A DNA stretch of 24,993 bases, from NCBI GenBank assembly GCA_013054445.1, contig JAAMPI010000823.1, positions 1 through 24,993 of the forward strand, read 5' to 3'. The position numbers and the translations under genes were made by a program. The stretch comes from Cudoniella acicularis (lineage: Eukaryota; Ascomycota; Leotiomycetes; Helotiales; Helotiaceae). The notes beneath the pieces are model-generated. The model was not told where the DNA came from, did no database searches, and saw only the letters and a program-made list of their open reading frames with translations. This document shows positions 8,998-19,317 of the stretch, one piece after another (the stretch's first letter is position 1; every line of letters begins with the position of its first letter).

Positions 8998-10482
8998 ATG
9001 TCGACTGAGTGTGCTGTCTGTCGCAAAGAAAGCAGTCAAGGCATTGCACTTCTCATATGTGGACGCTGTAAATCTCGTGCCTACTGCGGCAAGTCTTCCC
9101 TACAAAGAGTCGTACGCTGGCACCCTGCTGACTTTCCTCTGTGGACAGGTGCCGACTGCCAGGAAGAGGACTTCTCCCGCCACAAAGGAAAATGCGAACC
9201 CCAGCATTACATTCTCAAGGTCGATCTACTTCCCCAATTCATCACCAAGCCACGAATTATGCGAACGCTTTCATGTCCTGCGTACTCTACGTTTGCCGAA
9301 CTTCATCGTGCCGTCTTGACTGCATTTGAATGGGCATATACACCTCACTATCAATTCGAGATTCCTAATTTGGACAAGAACCACAGCGATTCTGATGATG
9401 AAAGTGAATCTATTTTCAAAATCACACATCAGAACAATCCAGACACCCCTCTTTCCAAATTCCTGGGTCATCCGAAAAGCAAAGAGCGGGCCATCCATTA
9501 CAAATACGATTTTCGCTCAGGATGGCCGAGCTGGGATCTTGTTATCACGGATTTTGGTCTTGGACATGCCGTTGGACCACATTTCGCTTGCCTCGAGGGT
9601 GAAGGACACAGTTGCCCTCATGATGTTGGTGGATACTCAGGCTGGCGAGAATTGCTGGAAGCCTACGACGCAGAAAGTCCGACACCTGCACAAGAAGCTA
9701 AGATAAAGTGGTTCGAAACCCAAACTGGAAATCAAAATTCAGAAGGCCTCCGTGGGGGAAAAAAGTGGACATTCGATAAAGATAAGATCAACTCGATCTT
9801 GAGCAAGCTAGACCAGCAACCACTGCCCTATACTTCTGCAGCTCTGAACACGCGGCACTCCATTATTCTTCTAAGCCTCGAAAAAAAACCATTCTTTGAT
9901 ACGATATACGCTGAGGCCATCAAAGAACTACGCTCCAGAGCCGGTGTGGCCGAGTTACTGGACACCGCCAGCGCCATCAAACATCTCCAAAAGGCCCTCT
10001 CAAGTGCAAAAGTAAATTACCCTACTGTTATCGCCACAGATCCCTGTGTCATGAATGACAAGTATATCGCCGTCCAGGAGAACCTGATCAAATATACCAA
10101 AGCAGGTGGAACAGTCATCTTCGGATTTGATTGCGGCCGCTGGTGTAAACCCGACAAGGTGAACCGCTTCTTCATGAATATGATTGATCTGGGCTGGAAA
10201 TATGGGGATTATCAACGCGCGAATTTTTCACAAAATCCTCATGTCAACCCGGCTTTCAAGAGTCGTCGTGAACAGCTTCTCTGGCACCAGTATCAAACAG
10301 AAGCACTTGTACTTGCTAATGCTGCATTGGAAGATCAAGTATTTGTTAATTTTTCCGAGGACCCTTCAAGTCGGAGTTCGGCTCTCTTTGCGCAATATGG
10401 TAAGGGCTACGTGGGCTGGATCGGCGATCTGAGACCGGAACGTGGTACGATCCAAGTGCTCTTAAGCATGTGTGAGATCTAA
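8998..10482 (+). CDS. MYND zinc-finger protein with pRiA4b ORF-3-like domain
   Basis: Exons 8998-9088 and 9149-10482 give 474 aa. Splicing removes a 60-nt GC-AG intron (donor GCAAGT, branch-like CTGAC, acceptor ACAG). The result is a complete MYND finger: C5-x2-C8, C21-x2-C24, C30-x3-C34, H42-x3-C46. MYND fingers bind two zincs and usually recruit protein partners. Residues about 55-220 resemble the plasmid pRiA4b ORF-3-like domain (FITKPRIMRTLSCPAYSTF, then FEWAYTPHYQFEI), a domain of unknown role shared with bacterial mobile elements. The remaining part (about 280-474) includes PTVIATDPCVMNDKYIAVQE and AGGTVIFGFDCG and ends with GYVGWIGDL. It looks like an alpha/beta domain that I cannot name. 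If the intron is kept the frame stays open and gives 494 aa with a broken finger. No signal peptide. Confidence 0.85.
   Translation: MSTECAVCRKESSQGIALLICGRCKSRAYCGKSSLQRVVRWHPADFPLWTGADCQEEDFSRHKGKCEPQHYILKVDLLPQFITKPRIMRTLSCPAYSTFAELHRAVLTAFEWAYTPHYQFEIPNLDKNHSDSDDESESIFKITHQNNPDTPLSKFLGHPKSKERAIHYKYDFRSGWPSWDLVITDFGLGHAVGPHFACLEGEGHSCPHDVGGYSGWRELLEAYDAESPTPAQEAKIKWFETQTGNQNSEGLRGGKKWTFDKDKINSILSKLDQQPLPYTSAALNTRHSIILLSLEKKPFFDTIYAEAIKELRSRAGVAELLDTASAIKHLQKALSSAKVNYPTVIATDPCVMNDKYIAVQENLIKYTKAGGTVIFGFDCGRWCKPDKVNRFFMNMIDLGWKYGDYQRANFSQNPHVNPAFKSRREQLLWHQYQTEALVLANAALEDQVFVNFSEDPSSRSSALFAQYGKGYVGWIGDLRPERGTIQVLLSMCEI
9089..9148 (+). other. GC-AG intron, in frame and stop-free (possible exitron)
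   Basis: A 60-nt intron inside the MYND finger begins GCAAGT, the standard form of the rare GC donor, and ends GGACAG with a branch-like CTGAC about 20 nt before. No GT donor in the region restores both the reading frame and the C-x3-C spacing, whereas this one does. The length is a multiple of three and no stop occurs in frame, so both spliced and retained transcripts can be translated. Confidence 0.75.
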
Positions 10483-10895
10483 GTGGCTTGGATTATGGGG
10501 GTTTGTGTACGAATGGTTTAACGTGATTGCTTGGAAGTGTACTCCTTTCATCTGTACAGTATTAGTTATTGTTGTGTTGGGAGGTTAGCATTGTCCAGCG
10601 CCCTCTTGAGGCGCAAGCGTAAATGAAGTTCTATTCATACAATCAAAGAGAAAAGAAATTCTTCTCAAAAATGCCTTGCCTAAACTCCAGCTAATGACGG
10701 GGCAACAAAAATCTGTTGTACATCCTGTCAAACTGACAATCTTAATTTCTACAACGCCTTAAATGCCAAGTGGCAAAACCCTTCCTCCTTAGCAGTTGAA
10801 AGTACAATCCATATCCTGATGCTAAAGTGAAAGAGACATTAGTTCTACCTTTCAATTTCTTTGCTCTCGATTGGAAATATGCTCACATCCGGCGA
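10483..10895. other. convergent 3' intergenic region
   Basis: Non-coding 413 bp between the MYND gene and the oppositely oriented protease relic. It should hold the two 3' ends; I see no repeat, RNA gene or clear polyadenylation signal to annotate. Confidence 0.4.
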
Positions 10896-12511
10896 CTAAA
10901 GACCATCATACCCCCCCTCATTACACTGCGCATCACGGGACTTCCACTGCTGTCCGCCAATAGAAAATTTGATATAATCTCCACTCGCCTCAGGCGTTAA
11001 TACCAAAGTGTCATAATACACATTTGGGAGTTGATAGGGGTTGGAGTCTCCGCAGCCGACGGCAGCGGGGAAGGAACCCCCGATTGTGTTTCCAGCGCCG
11101 TCCTTTACGGTTGTTACGAGGGAGAAGGTGTAGGTCCTGGAGGAGTCTAGGAGGTTGGAGCCAACCCAGGACCCGTCTTCCGTTACGTGTAGGCCGCATG
11201 GGCCTGGGATATAGCGGGTTGCAAGGGGCGTCATTTGGAAAGTGATGCTGGGGATGGTGTTTGTAACGGCGACGCTACCGCCGCGGTTCCAATTCATTGG
11301 ATTGGAGGGGTTATTGTTATAGCAGTCTGTAGGTTTCGTTATCAGAATTGCTTACTTTGCAACCAACTTTCACGTTTTTCGTTGATGGATTTGGCTGGGG
11401 TTAGACTCACTATCTCTAATGCCCGAGATCAATGCAACGCAATCCGCCTGCACGAAACTGAAGGAAGCGGGTTGCTCCCAGTTGATGGTGAAGCTTACGG
11501 CGGTGGGTGTGTTGGCATTATAGATCTACGAGAAGGTACCGTTACCCGGGGGTTGGGGGCCTTGAGCGGCGGCGGCGGCGGCGTAGAAGGTATTGAGACC
11601 GCTTGTCGCTACGTCGAGAGATCCATTGGGCGTTGGAGACGCTAGTACAGGATTGGGTTGTGGTTGCTGATGGTTGAGATGAGCTTATCGTTGCTGCTTG
11701 AGATGGGCTTGGTACTGCTGCTTGGCCTGAACTTTTTGCAGTTGAATCATCTAGTTCAACATCTCCTTCATAATCAGTCGTCGAAGGTGGCGGCAAACTG
11801 AAATTACTAGGTTCACCTAAAGAAACATTTAGCACTTGGTACAAGCTTAACAAGTGTGCTTACTAGGATCATGTCCAGTGATGGTGGTCCGCTGCGGCGC
11901 TTTGGGGATTGGCTGCAGCGGCTGCTTGAGGTACTTTGAGACCGGCTGCTCCGTTGACCACTTTATCACTTGGTGCTTCTGCATATGGATCTGCACCTCT
12001 TCCCGGATTATTTATACCGGTATTAATGAACATGTTCCTGGTTGCTGGGCTTGCTGGAAAGCCGCCAGCAATGCCAGGAATGCATTTTCTTGGACTCGAT
12101 CGAACACTGTGGAAGCATTCGAGAGTATGTTTTCGTATCCGACATAGGTCGCCATTATTCCTGCAACCATTGCTGCTGCTTGACTTGTTCCAGACATAGT
12201 CGATTTGATTGTAAGCGACTTTTTGGAGTAGTCTTTTATGGCTCCATATATGTTCTGGCCAGGAGCGATGACATCTACCAGAGAACCGTAGTTCGAACCC
12301 TTATTATCAAATATCCATTTTTGGTAGCCCCTATCACAAGCAGCCACACACATGGCATATTCAGGATACCTTCCTAGATGTATCAGCTATTAGAAATTGA
12401 GCGAACAATAGTAACTTACACGGAAGGGGATCCTGTAGCCTCTTGGTTTTGGTTTCTTGCTGCTGCAGCGATCGGAAGACCTGCGTCGTAGGCAGCCTCA
12501 AGAACATCTTC
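10896..12511 (-). pseudogene. decayed subtilisin-like (S8) serine protease with C-terminal extension
   Basis: Reading right to left: a fragment with GLPIAAAARNQNQ (oxyanion-Asn region), a spliceable intron (about 12365-12415), then PEYAMCVAACDRG, SLVDVIAPGQNIYG and the active-site TMSGTSQAAAMVAG, whose serine codon is 12183-12185. These are S8 peptidase blocks. The Asp and His catalytic blocks that should lie upstream are missing, and a TGA closes the frame just before 12511. Near 12030 the frame shifts from AFQQAQQPG to INTGINNPGRG, and another shift is needed to reach TTITGHDPS. A Ser/Thr/Pro-rich linker follows, then a run of alanines (GGC repeat, about 11564-11581), a TAG at 11526-11528, and a well-preserved C-terminal module through one intron (NWEQPASFSFVQADC onward) ending at 10896. 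The several breaks argue for a relic. Alternative: unrecognised introns rescue parts of it. The C-terminal module alone might still be expressed. Confidence 0.7.
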
Positions 12512-13072
12512 ATGTCATTGGATTCTCACCAGATATTAACATAAGTATCACCCCACCTCGTCACCACAGAGGCTTCATGACGTTTTTAGCGCAAGTAACA
12601 CCACAGGGACTGGGACTCACTGGAAATGACTTCTAGTCCAAGTGGTCTATACTCACCAGGTTTGGGGTTTCAAGTAGAGATGCTTCAGCGATTTCAAGTT
12701 CCATGGCTGTATCCATGTGAGTGAAATCTGAATGCTGACAATGGTTGGAGGTTTGCTATTAAGCAGGATAGGGTGCGGATTGTTTGATTCGGCCCTCAAT
12801 ATCAAAAGACGAATGAAACCCAAGGCCAATGATATCCCATTGAACCACACTGCCATAAAAGTATTAGCGTAACGGCTGAAAACCTTAAGCGAGGTCCGAG
12901 TCCGAGGGCCGACAAAGTGGCGAACGCCGCATCTACTGTAGTCCAGGCTTTTACATGTTTCCAAAGTCTCACTCGATCCTCTAAGCATGTGCGTTCTATT
13001 CTAACTTTGAGCCGTCCATGTCCTATGCAATTTTAGATTTTAATCTACAAAATCTGTAATTGATGGACCACT
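12512..13072. other. intergenic region upstream of the second C6 regulator
   Basis: 561 bp with no recognisable coding. If the protease gene was once full length its Asp and His blocks should be here, but no frame shows them, so they are deleted or too decayed to see. The right end is AT-rich and is probably the promoter of the regulator at 13073. Confidence 0.4.
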
Positions 13073-15347
13073 ATGGGTGATAATTCCACTGATACACCGC
13101 AACCCAAGTCCGATAGGGGCAACTTAAAGTCTTCATCCCGACGCAGAAATGGTCAACAAGCTGCCTGCGAGCCGTGTAGAAAAGCAAAACTCAAATGCGA
13201 CCACGCCTTTCCCGTATGCTCGAGATGTAGAAAGCGACGAACCCTAACACAATGCGTCATCCTGGCCGCCCCGATGACAAAGTCTAAACAGGCTACAACA
13301 GTTGCATCTAAGTTGCCATCGCATACGTTGGCACAGGTCTCTAGCCCTGCCTCTTGCGTAGAGGTCCGCCGTGTTGATTCACGCCAGGAGTCCAAATGGT
13401 CGTCCGAATCGTCGGGTTTCCTTGGTCCGACAAGCTTTTCCGCAACGGTCCAACATGGCAGCTTGGCTGAGGAACCGAAAGTGGTGTCAGATTCGAATGC
13501 TGAGATCGACGTGGAGAAGCCAGCACAACTCCAAATTGGGGTGCAAGTTTTGATGAAATTGCCGGGGGAGGAAGCATGCCAAAATCTCATGGAGTGGTAT
13601 CTCGATAACGTGGTAGTAGTGGGGGCTCATAAGCTGAGTAGAAGACTAACTTTGAAAGCACTCTGGTTATCGTACGGGAATCTGCTGCGGGGCCAGAGGA
13701 ATGCGGTAGATCTTGAAATTATAGCGAAAGATGTTTTGCGAAATGAGAGTATTCCCCTCAAACAAATCGACGACCCCATGGAGTGGATTGCATCCTTTTC
13801 AGGAGCCAACACAAGATGGGAGGTTATAGGGCTTTTGTTCACTGCCTTTGCTTACGCGCTCTTGTCTTGGCCAGAAAAACATCTGTCACTCACCTTCGGA
13901 GAAAAAGGCGGAGATAGAAACGCTCTTGTGGCTGAGATGAAAAGCTGCATCGAAGCCTGTATAGAGCTTTGCAGGAACTCTCTCAATAACCTGGTTTGCA
14001 ATCTTCTGTATTGGAACGTGCTTCTTGAAACCGTTTTGAGTGGAGACTCAAGTAAGTTTATCGCCTAAACGTCCATGCGGACCTGTCCACTCACTCATGC
14101 TCTCTAAGGTCTCTCGGCGTGGCGACTACACAACGATCTCGTTGGAACGACTGTTGCGTTCGGCCTGCACTGCTACCAAGGAGCCTCAAGAGTCACCTTA
14201 CACTCCGAGCAAACGAAAACGCTAAGTGCTTGCATTTTCTGGATTGATAAAGAGTTGTCCATATTCACGGGAAGACCTCCGTCTCTGAGTCATCGATACT
14301 ACTCATGTCCACTTCCTCTCGATCTCAACGACGAAACACTGATGCGTGGTGGCGCCGAACTTGAACGGGAGATTCAAAGCTTAGATCAAAATGGCTGGAA
14401 CACTCAGGGGCGGGTTTTTGAGGCGACAATCGTTCGGATGATGTTAGTTTTTGCCCTTATCCAAGATGAGATTATGGAAATGTTTTTGGGGAATCAGGCG
14501 CAGTGGTCGCTGCAGCGTCTTGAGTAAGTTTTATATTCCGAAAATCTCTGCCTATTGAAACTGAAGTGGGGTGTAGTGAGCTCAAGTCTCGAACTCGGGA
14601 TTCTTACTCAAAGTTTCCCAAGCAACTGCAAGTTTCAAAGACGGACCTTACCGCCTGCAAAGATGACCAACTCATGTGGCGGTTGATGACGGCGCGCTTT
14701 GATTACTTGAGAATCAATTTCCTCTTAGAACGTCTTTCGACAGAGAGAGGTGGGGCAAGCATGCGAAAATTGCTTGAGGTGGCGAGGGAGATGTTGGACT
14801 TGACGGTTTTCTTGTGGTTGGAGAGAGATCGATCCGCGAATCGTAAGCATGATTACGACTGCATGGTAGGTGAACAAACCGTAGTATACCGCCAGCTTAC
14901 TCTTTTACTAATTCTACTAATACTGCTGCGTAGATCATGTCTTACGGCATGCCTTGCATTGGAATATTATGTACGGAGTTTCTAAAACAAGTCAAGAATC
15001 CAAAAGAGGTTGAGGTGAAATTACCTTGCTCAGAGATTGTCCAGAATCTCAGTATGATAATTGGTTTTTTGGACTGGGTTCGGCCAGCCGCTGGGAACTA
15101 CAAATTGTGTTGTCGCATGTCCCGAGTTATCAGGCGGGTTCTGGACCAGGTATTTGAGCCCGTACCTGAACGTGGCATCCGTGACACGGGGATCCTACTG
15201 GAAACGCCGGATAGCATCTGGCCTGTGGATGAACTTGATGACCTGGATTGGCTAAATAGTATTGATTGGACTCGGGGTCCATTTGGTGACCTAGATTGGC
15301 TGAATAGTACTGACTGGGCTCAGGGTCAAGTTGGACAGTTTGGTTGA
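13073..15347 (+). CDS. Zn2Cys6 transcription factor with fungal-specific domain, 4 exons
   Basis: Exons 13073-14051, 14109-14523, 14577-14865 and 14934-15347 give 698 aa in frame. Zinc cluster: C32-x2-C35-x6-C42-x6-C49-x2-C52-x8-C61, preceded by a basic SSRRRNGQQ stretch. The middle-homology domain is recognisable where exons 1 and 2 join (SSLSAWRLHNDLVGTTVAFG, about 326-345) and further on (CIFWIDKELSIFTGRPPSL, about 368-386). Introns have GTAAGT, GTAAGT and GTAGGT donors. The last 35 residues are a 16-residue tandem repeat, DLDWLNSxDW, rich in Asp and Trp as in acidic activation regions. It is intact, while the genes on both sides are decayed secreted hydrolases. The target genes are unknown. 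Confidence 0.88.
15240..15335 (+). repeat. two-copy 48-bp tandem repeat inside the regulator's 3' end
   Basis: Copy 1 (15240-15287) encodes DLDWLNSIDWTRGPFG and copy 2 (15288-15335) encodes DLDWLNSTDWAQGQVG. The first 10 residues differ at one position, and several codons differ synonymously, so the duplication is not brand new. The repeat keeps the reading frame (16 codons). Confidence 0.9.
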
Positions 15348-15481
15348 GGAGTTTACAAATTGTGGCTGCACAGATTTCCAGATCATGTCCTTATAATGAC
15401 TTCATTCAATCGATCTCTCGCCTCTTGGTTCCGTGAATTGCCGCGGATTGAAGTGAAGTTGGCAGTAAGAGCGATGTCGTG

Positions 15482-17439
15482 CTAGACGCCAGAAATAAGG
15501 ATCGTGAGCTCATTTGCAAGAACATTCGAGGTCCGCCAGTGCAGTTGGGCTCCGTCACTACCAAGCCCGTAATCAAAGTTCCAAGTATTGGGTAATAAAG
15601 CACAGCCTCCCAGCTGCGTTTTCAGTCTATCGCCATGATCTGCACTATGAAATCTGTTACACTAGAAGTCAGTATTCGTTCTATCGGACATATTTTAGGG
15701 CCTTTAAAGAATCTTCCGGAAGTATGATTCAAGATGACCATAAAGACTTAGAAAGGGGAAGACAGGAGGATCGGCTTACCCATGGCCCCAGACCGTATAT
15801 TCGTTAAATAGTAACTTGTAGCTTGAATCGCATGCATACTGTACGCCCTTATCTGCTGATTGTCTAAGGGCTTGAGGCTGGATCGTATATACAATATTGC
15901 CGATTGTTTCAGTACCACCGCCCTTGTAGTTTGCGGGATTTTGGGGGTCGTTGCCATTGTAGTCATCTGTTACAACAGACAGAAGATACTATGTGCAGTC
16001 GTCGCTACTTGGCTTGAAGCCATTCGGACTCTGTAATGTAATGACCACCTCTTCTGGAGTGCCTTGATTATATCTTTCTTGGATTGGTGCTTTGCTAACA
16101 GCATCTGGCCAGAAGTTGTTCTGGATGCTATCTTTGACGATATCGTCGGTGACATACTAACTACTTCCCAGCCCGTTCACACGAGCTTGCCCTGGGGCGT
16201 TGGTGAAGGTGTTGAAGGAGCCTGTGAAGGGGGTAAAGTTGTTGGCTTGACGCCCGGAGTTTTATCATTCCTCATTTGCTGGATGAAAAAGTCTTTAAGA
16301 GCTGTGTGACCGTCAAACTTGGGATGGAACGGCCGAGCAGTCCAGCTAAACCCATATTGCTGGGTATTGGGGTCATTACCCTATGGGATACGAGCATTGG
16401 GGTTGGTATCCGCGCCCAGCACCGTTTGAAAACCTTGTGTTACGTTGAGGCCAGTTGGGGGTGCCATAAACTTGACGCTGTTGTTTGTTGTTGTTACACC
16501 CACTTCCTCTCCCATCTTCTCGTCATAGTACTGCAAGTTCCAAAGCCAGACGCCCTGGTTGTAATATTGATCCTCGAACGTGTGATTCTGCTCGCAGAAA
16601 CGGTGCCCGTTAAAGATGCTATCGGGTTGGGAGTTGTGAATTCGAAAATTTGGGTTGACTGGAGTATGAGGGGGCATCTGGCAGTTCTTGATCACCTCGG
16701 CCTGGATGCCATTCATCCGTTGAAAATTATCGTTGATAGTCGTCCTGAGTCTCTTAACGAGTTTTGGCTTGCCAGTGCTTAGGCGATCGTGGGTAAAACT
16801 CCACTCGTCACAGCCATCGGTGGTGTTATCGAAGAAACGAACGTATGAGCTAACGTAAAGGTCGAAGGGGTTATTCGAGGTCTGCGTATCTTGGGCAACC
16901 TTGATGATATCGTCCAAGGCCGTCGTAAATCCTTTGCGCATGACATTCGGGTCGTTAAGAAAGTCTTCCGCCTGCTGGATATTTTGTTTGCACAAGCCCG
17001 TTCCATCAGAGTCCTCATTCCAAGCCGGACCCTAATCAAAGAGATGATTTGGTGAAATGGGCTGGTAGATACAAGCCCTTGCAATAGCACCGAAGAGCGC
17101 GTTGCCTCCAAACATGCCCCAGATAATGTCGGGTTTGCCGGCCTTTTCTTTCATTTGACGCTCGAGATCACCCATTAACGTGCCACCACACGCAGCAAAC
17201 TGGAAAGCTTGGGGATCAGGAGACCAGGAGTTACCCTCCGCCATCTGCACTCCCCAGGCCTCCTTGCTGCGGTAGCAAGTCTCACTGTCTGTAGGTTGGT
17301 AGACGTTACTTAAGTTATAGGCAACACCAGATGTCCACGAATCCCGGATCATAGCCCATTCCAACGCAATCACTGCTGCTTCCACAAAGCCCAGAAACAT
17401 CAGTATTGCATATACGGTGAGAATGGTGGGGGCCTTCAT
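15482..17439 (-). pseudogene. decayed secreted SGNH/GDSL hydrolase
   Basis: The likely original start is the ATG at 17439, giving a signal peptide (MKAPTILTVYAILMFLGF then VEAA). The serine block reads IRDSWTSGVAY instead of the usual GDSW form; the serine is kept but the Gly is Arg. Next come FQFAACGGTLMGDLERQM and IIWGMFGGNALFGAIARAC. TAG stops interrupt the same frame at 17032-17034 (after ISPNHLFD) and 16381-16383 (after NPNARIP). The catalytic-His block ARPFHPKFDGH (His at about 16321-16329) lies beyond the second TAG. A frame change is then needed near 16170-16260, followed by a C-terminal module (NGNDPQNPANYKGGG, CDSSYKLLFNEYTVWGHG, GDRLKTQLGGCALLP) with TAGs at 16157-16159 and 15989-15991 and a final TAG at 15482-15484. 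The protein blocks are otherwise well preserved, so the gene died recently. An esterase/lipase activity is expected of the family only. Confidence 0.8.
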
Positions 17440-18078
17440 GGGGGTGGTGAGCTCCATTTTGGAAGCACGGTAGACAACACCAAATGTCTCAAAATTGGTC
17501 CAGTCCAATAGTTATATCAATGTCGTGTGCTGATATAAGTGACAACGCTGCAGCTTGTTCGAAGAAAATGTATAATGACGGAAACCTTGTGGATTTCAGA
17601 AGGCTATTAGAGATATATATATCCTGATATAAGAGGAGCCATCTTCACGTATGAATAAATCCGATCTATTTCAAGACCTTTCCTTCAGCCCCGCATTTCT
17701 ATTATTAGCAATGTATGTAGGAATTATAGTTCCAATTTGTGCCTTCTACGGCCGGTCACGATAACCCCCATGACCCAAACTTATGGCTGACAGCAAATAA
17801 CGAAAGGAAGCGGCTTAGAGCATCAAGGATGACTACTAACTGTTGGAAAACGGCGTTGTGTATCAAATTTGCAAGGTATAATTCTAGTAAGACCTAAATG
17901 TTGGTTTTTGACGTTGAAATACGGCTTTGCTCCTCTTATTCGGTGAAAGCGCGTACAGCAAATTAGCGAGTTGGCACCCAGGCGCCAGACCAACTTCATC
18001 AGAATCCCAAACCCTCAAGAACGGATGGCTCATCGAACCCAACTACTGTCAGTCACAAATCAATCAATTTGCGAAACA
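17440..18078. other. divergent intergenic region
   Basis: 639 bp, AT-rich, between the SGNH relic and the secreted ATPase-like gene. It contains a TATATATAT run at about 17612-17620 and two CTGATATAAG copies (about 17529 and 17621). I see no coding or RNA gene. It would have served as promoter for both neighbours. Confidence 0.4.
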
Positions 18079-19317
18079 ATGTCTCTACCGAATTACTTCA
18101 CATCAAGAACAATTCTTCTTGCTTTGGCTTCCCTTGTCGCGATTGCGTCGGCGTTCTCGCTTGAAAATGACGACCAACACCCGCTCCACGCTCACACGAA
18201 TTCAAATTTCAGTGTTGGATTCAGTCTCCAAAGCTCTTACGGAGCAGCTGCCGTCATTTTTGAGGGTGTCGATGGGACATTGGAAACGTATACTCGAATA
18301 TACGAGCCAGGGTACCTCTATCAGCAGGTAATGACGAAGTTGTCGCTGCAATCTTCGCAACACGTTGCGTATGTATCACATTTGCTTTAACCTTATATCA
18401 AGAACTGAAATAGTGTCTTTAAGGCCACCGTACGAGAATGATGGAGAGTACTGGGCCGACCAGCCCCGAAAAGGTGCACGCATGGCTCTCAAGACTCTGG
18501 GACTTCCGGCTTCATATGAGGTTGGCGTTCTCGCTCAAGTCATTCAGCATTTACGATCCCAGTTGGAGTTCGACTTTGGCATCAGTCTATCCGAAGCGGT
18601 TTTCACCTCTTCGCATCTCCTTGCGCTCTACCAGGACGATCTCGAAGACGCTGCCGAAAATGTTGGCATAAAATACGTGGCTCCAAGGTGGCAGTTCAAG
18701 CCAATTCTCTGGGAGACGGCTACTGCATATGCCGGGCACGGTTTAGGCATGTGTCAGCATTGGCGAGACGAGACCAGAGTACGTCAAGTACTGCATTTCT
18801 TTCAATACTAGTTTTAGCACCGAGATTTCGAGCGCCTTCATAACAGCTAGATTCGACCCTCAGCGCCTGAGACGCCTTTCAAGACACAATACTTATTTCT
18901 CAATAGTGCCGAGAGGAAAATACCCAATTACCAGAAACTACAGTTCTGGCAGTGCACTATAGCCGCAATGCATTAACCGTATCTCTGGCCGAAATTCAAA
19001 CAGCCTTTGACACTTGGGAGCCGGACTATCGGCGGGTCGAGAATTTCACTCTAGGCGGTGATGCTATCCCTGGATACCCAAGTTCGAACGAATATTGGGC
19101 CAACGTCAAAGAGACCCTGTTAGAAATTATGGATAAGTACCCTCTATTCGCCAGGCCGAATATTGTTATGGTTACAGGTGATATGGCGTATGGGTATTTC
19201 ATGGAATTTTTGAAGGAGACTTTATATGATTATCTTGGTAAACTTCCCCCTATCCTATCCTCGGATGCTACAGTGGTTGCAGCAAGAGGGGCCGCCGAAG
19301 TTATGCGTCGTAGTTAA
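18079..19317 (+). CDS. predicted secreted protein with Hsp70/actin-like ATPase fold
   Basis: Exons 18079-18368, 18424-18778 and 18907-19317 give 351 aa in frame. The ATG at 18079 is chosen because it places a signal peptide at the N-terminus (TILLALASLVAIASA, then the mature start FSLENDD); an ATG at 17971 in the same frame would bury it. The mature start, NFSVGFSLQSSYGAAAVIF, resembles the phosphate-1 strand-turn of Hsp70-type ATPases but lacks the usual Asp. The end, IVMVTGDMAYG followed by ATVVAARGAAEVMRR, matches the C-terminal nucleotide-binding blocks seen in fungal Hsp70-like proteins. It has no substrate-binding domain and is short for an Hsp70. The second intron, 128 nt, is long for this window and may hide a small exon. 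Function is unknown; divergence of the ATP site leaves catalytic activity doubtful. Confidence 0.7.

Noticed and set aside
11235..11645. Plus-strand open frame of 136 codons
   Set aside because: It runs antisense to the preserved C-terminal module of the protease relic; the glycine/arginine-rich peptide is a by-product of the GC-rich alanine codons.
12653..12988. Minus-strand open frame as the missing N-terminal half of the protease
   Set aside because: None of the S8 Asp or His signature blocks can be read in it.
13153..13590. Minus-strand open frame of 145 codons
   Set aside because: It is a shadow of the zinc-cluster exon of the second regulator.
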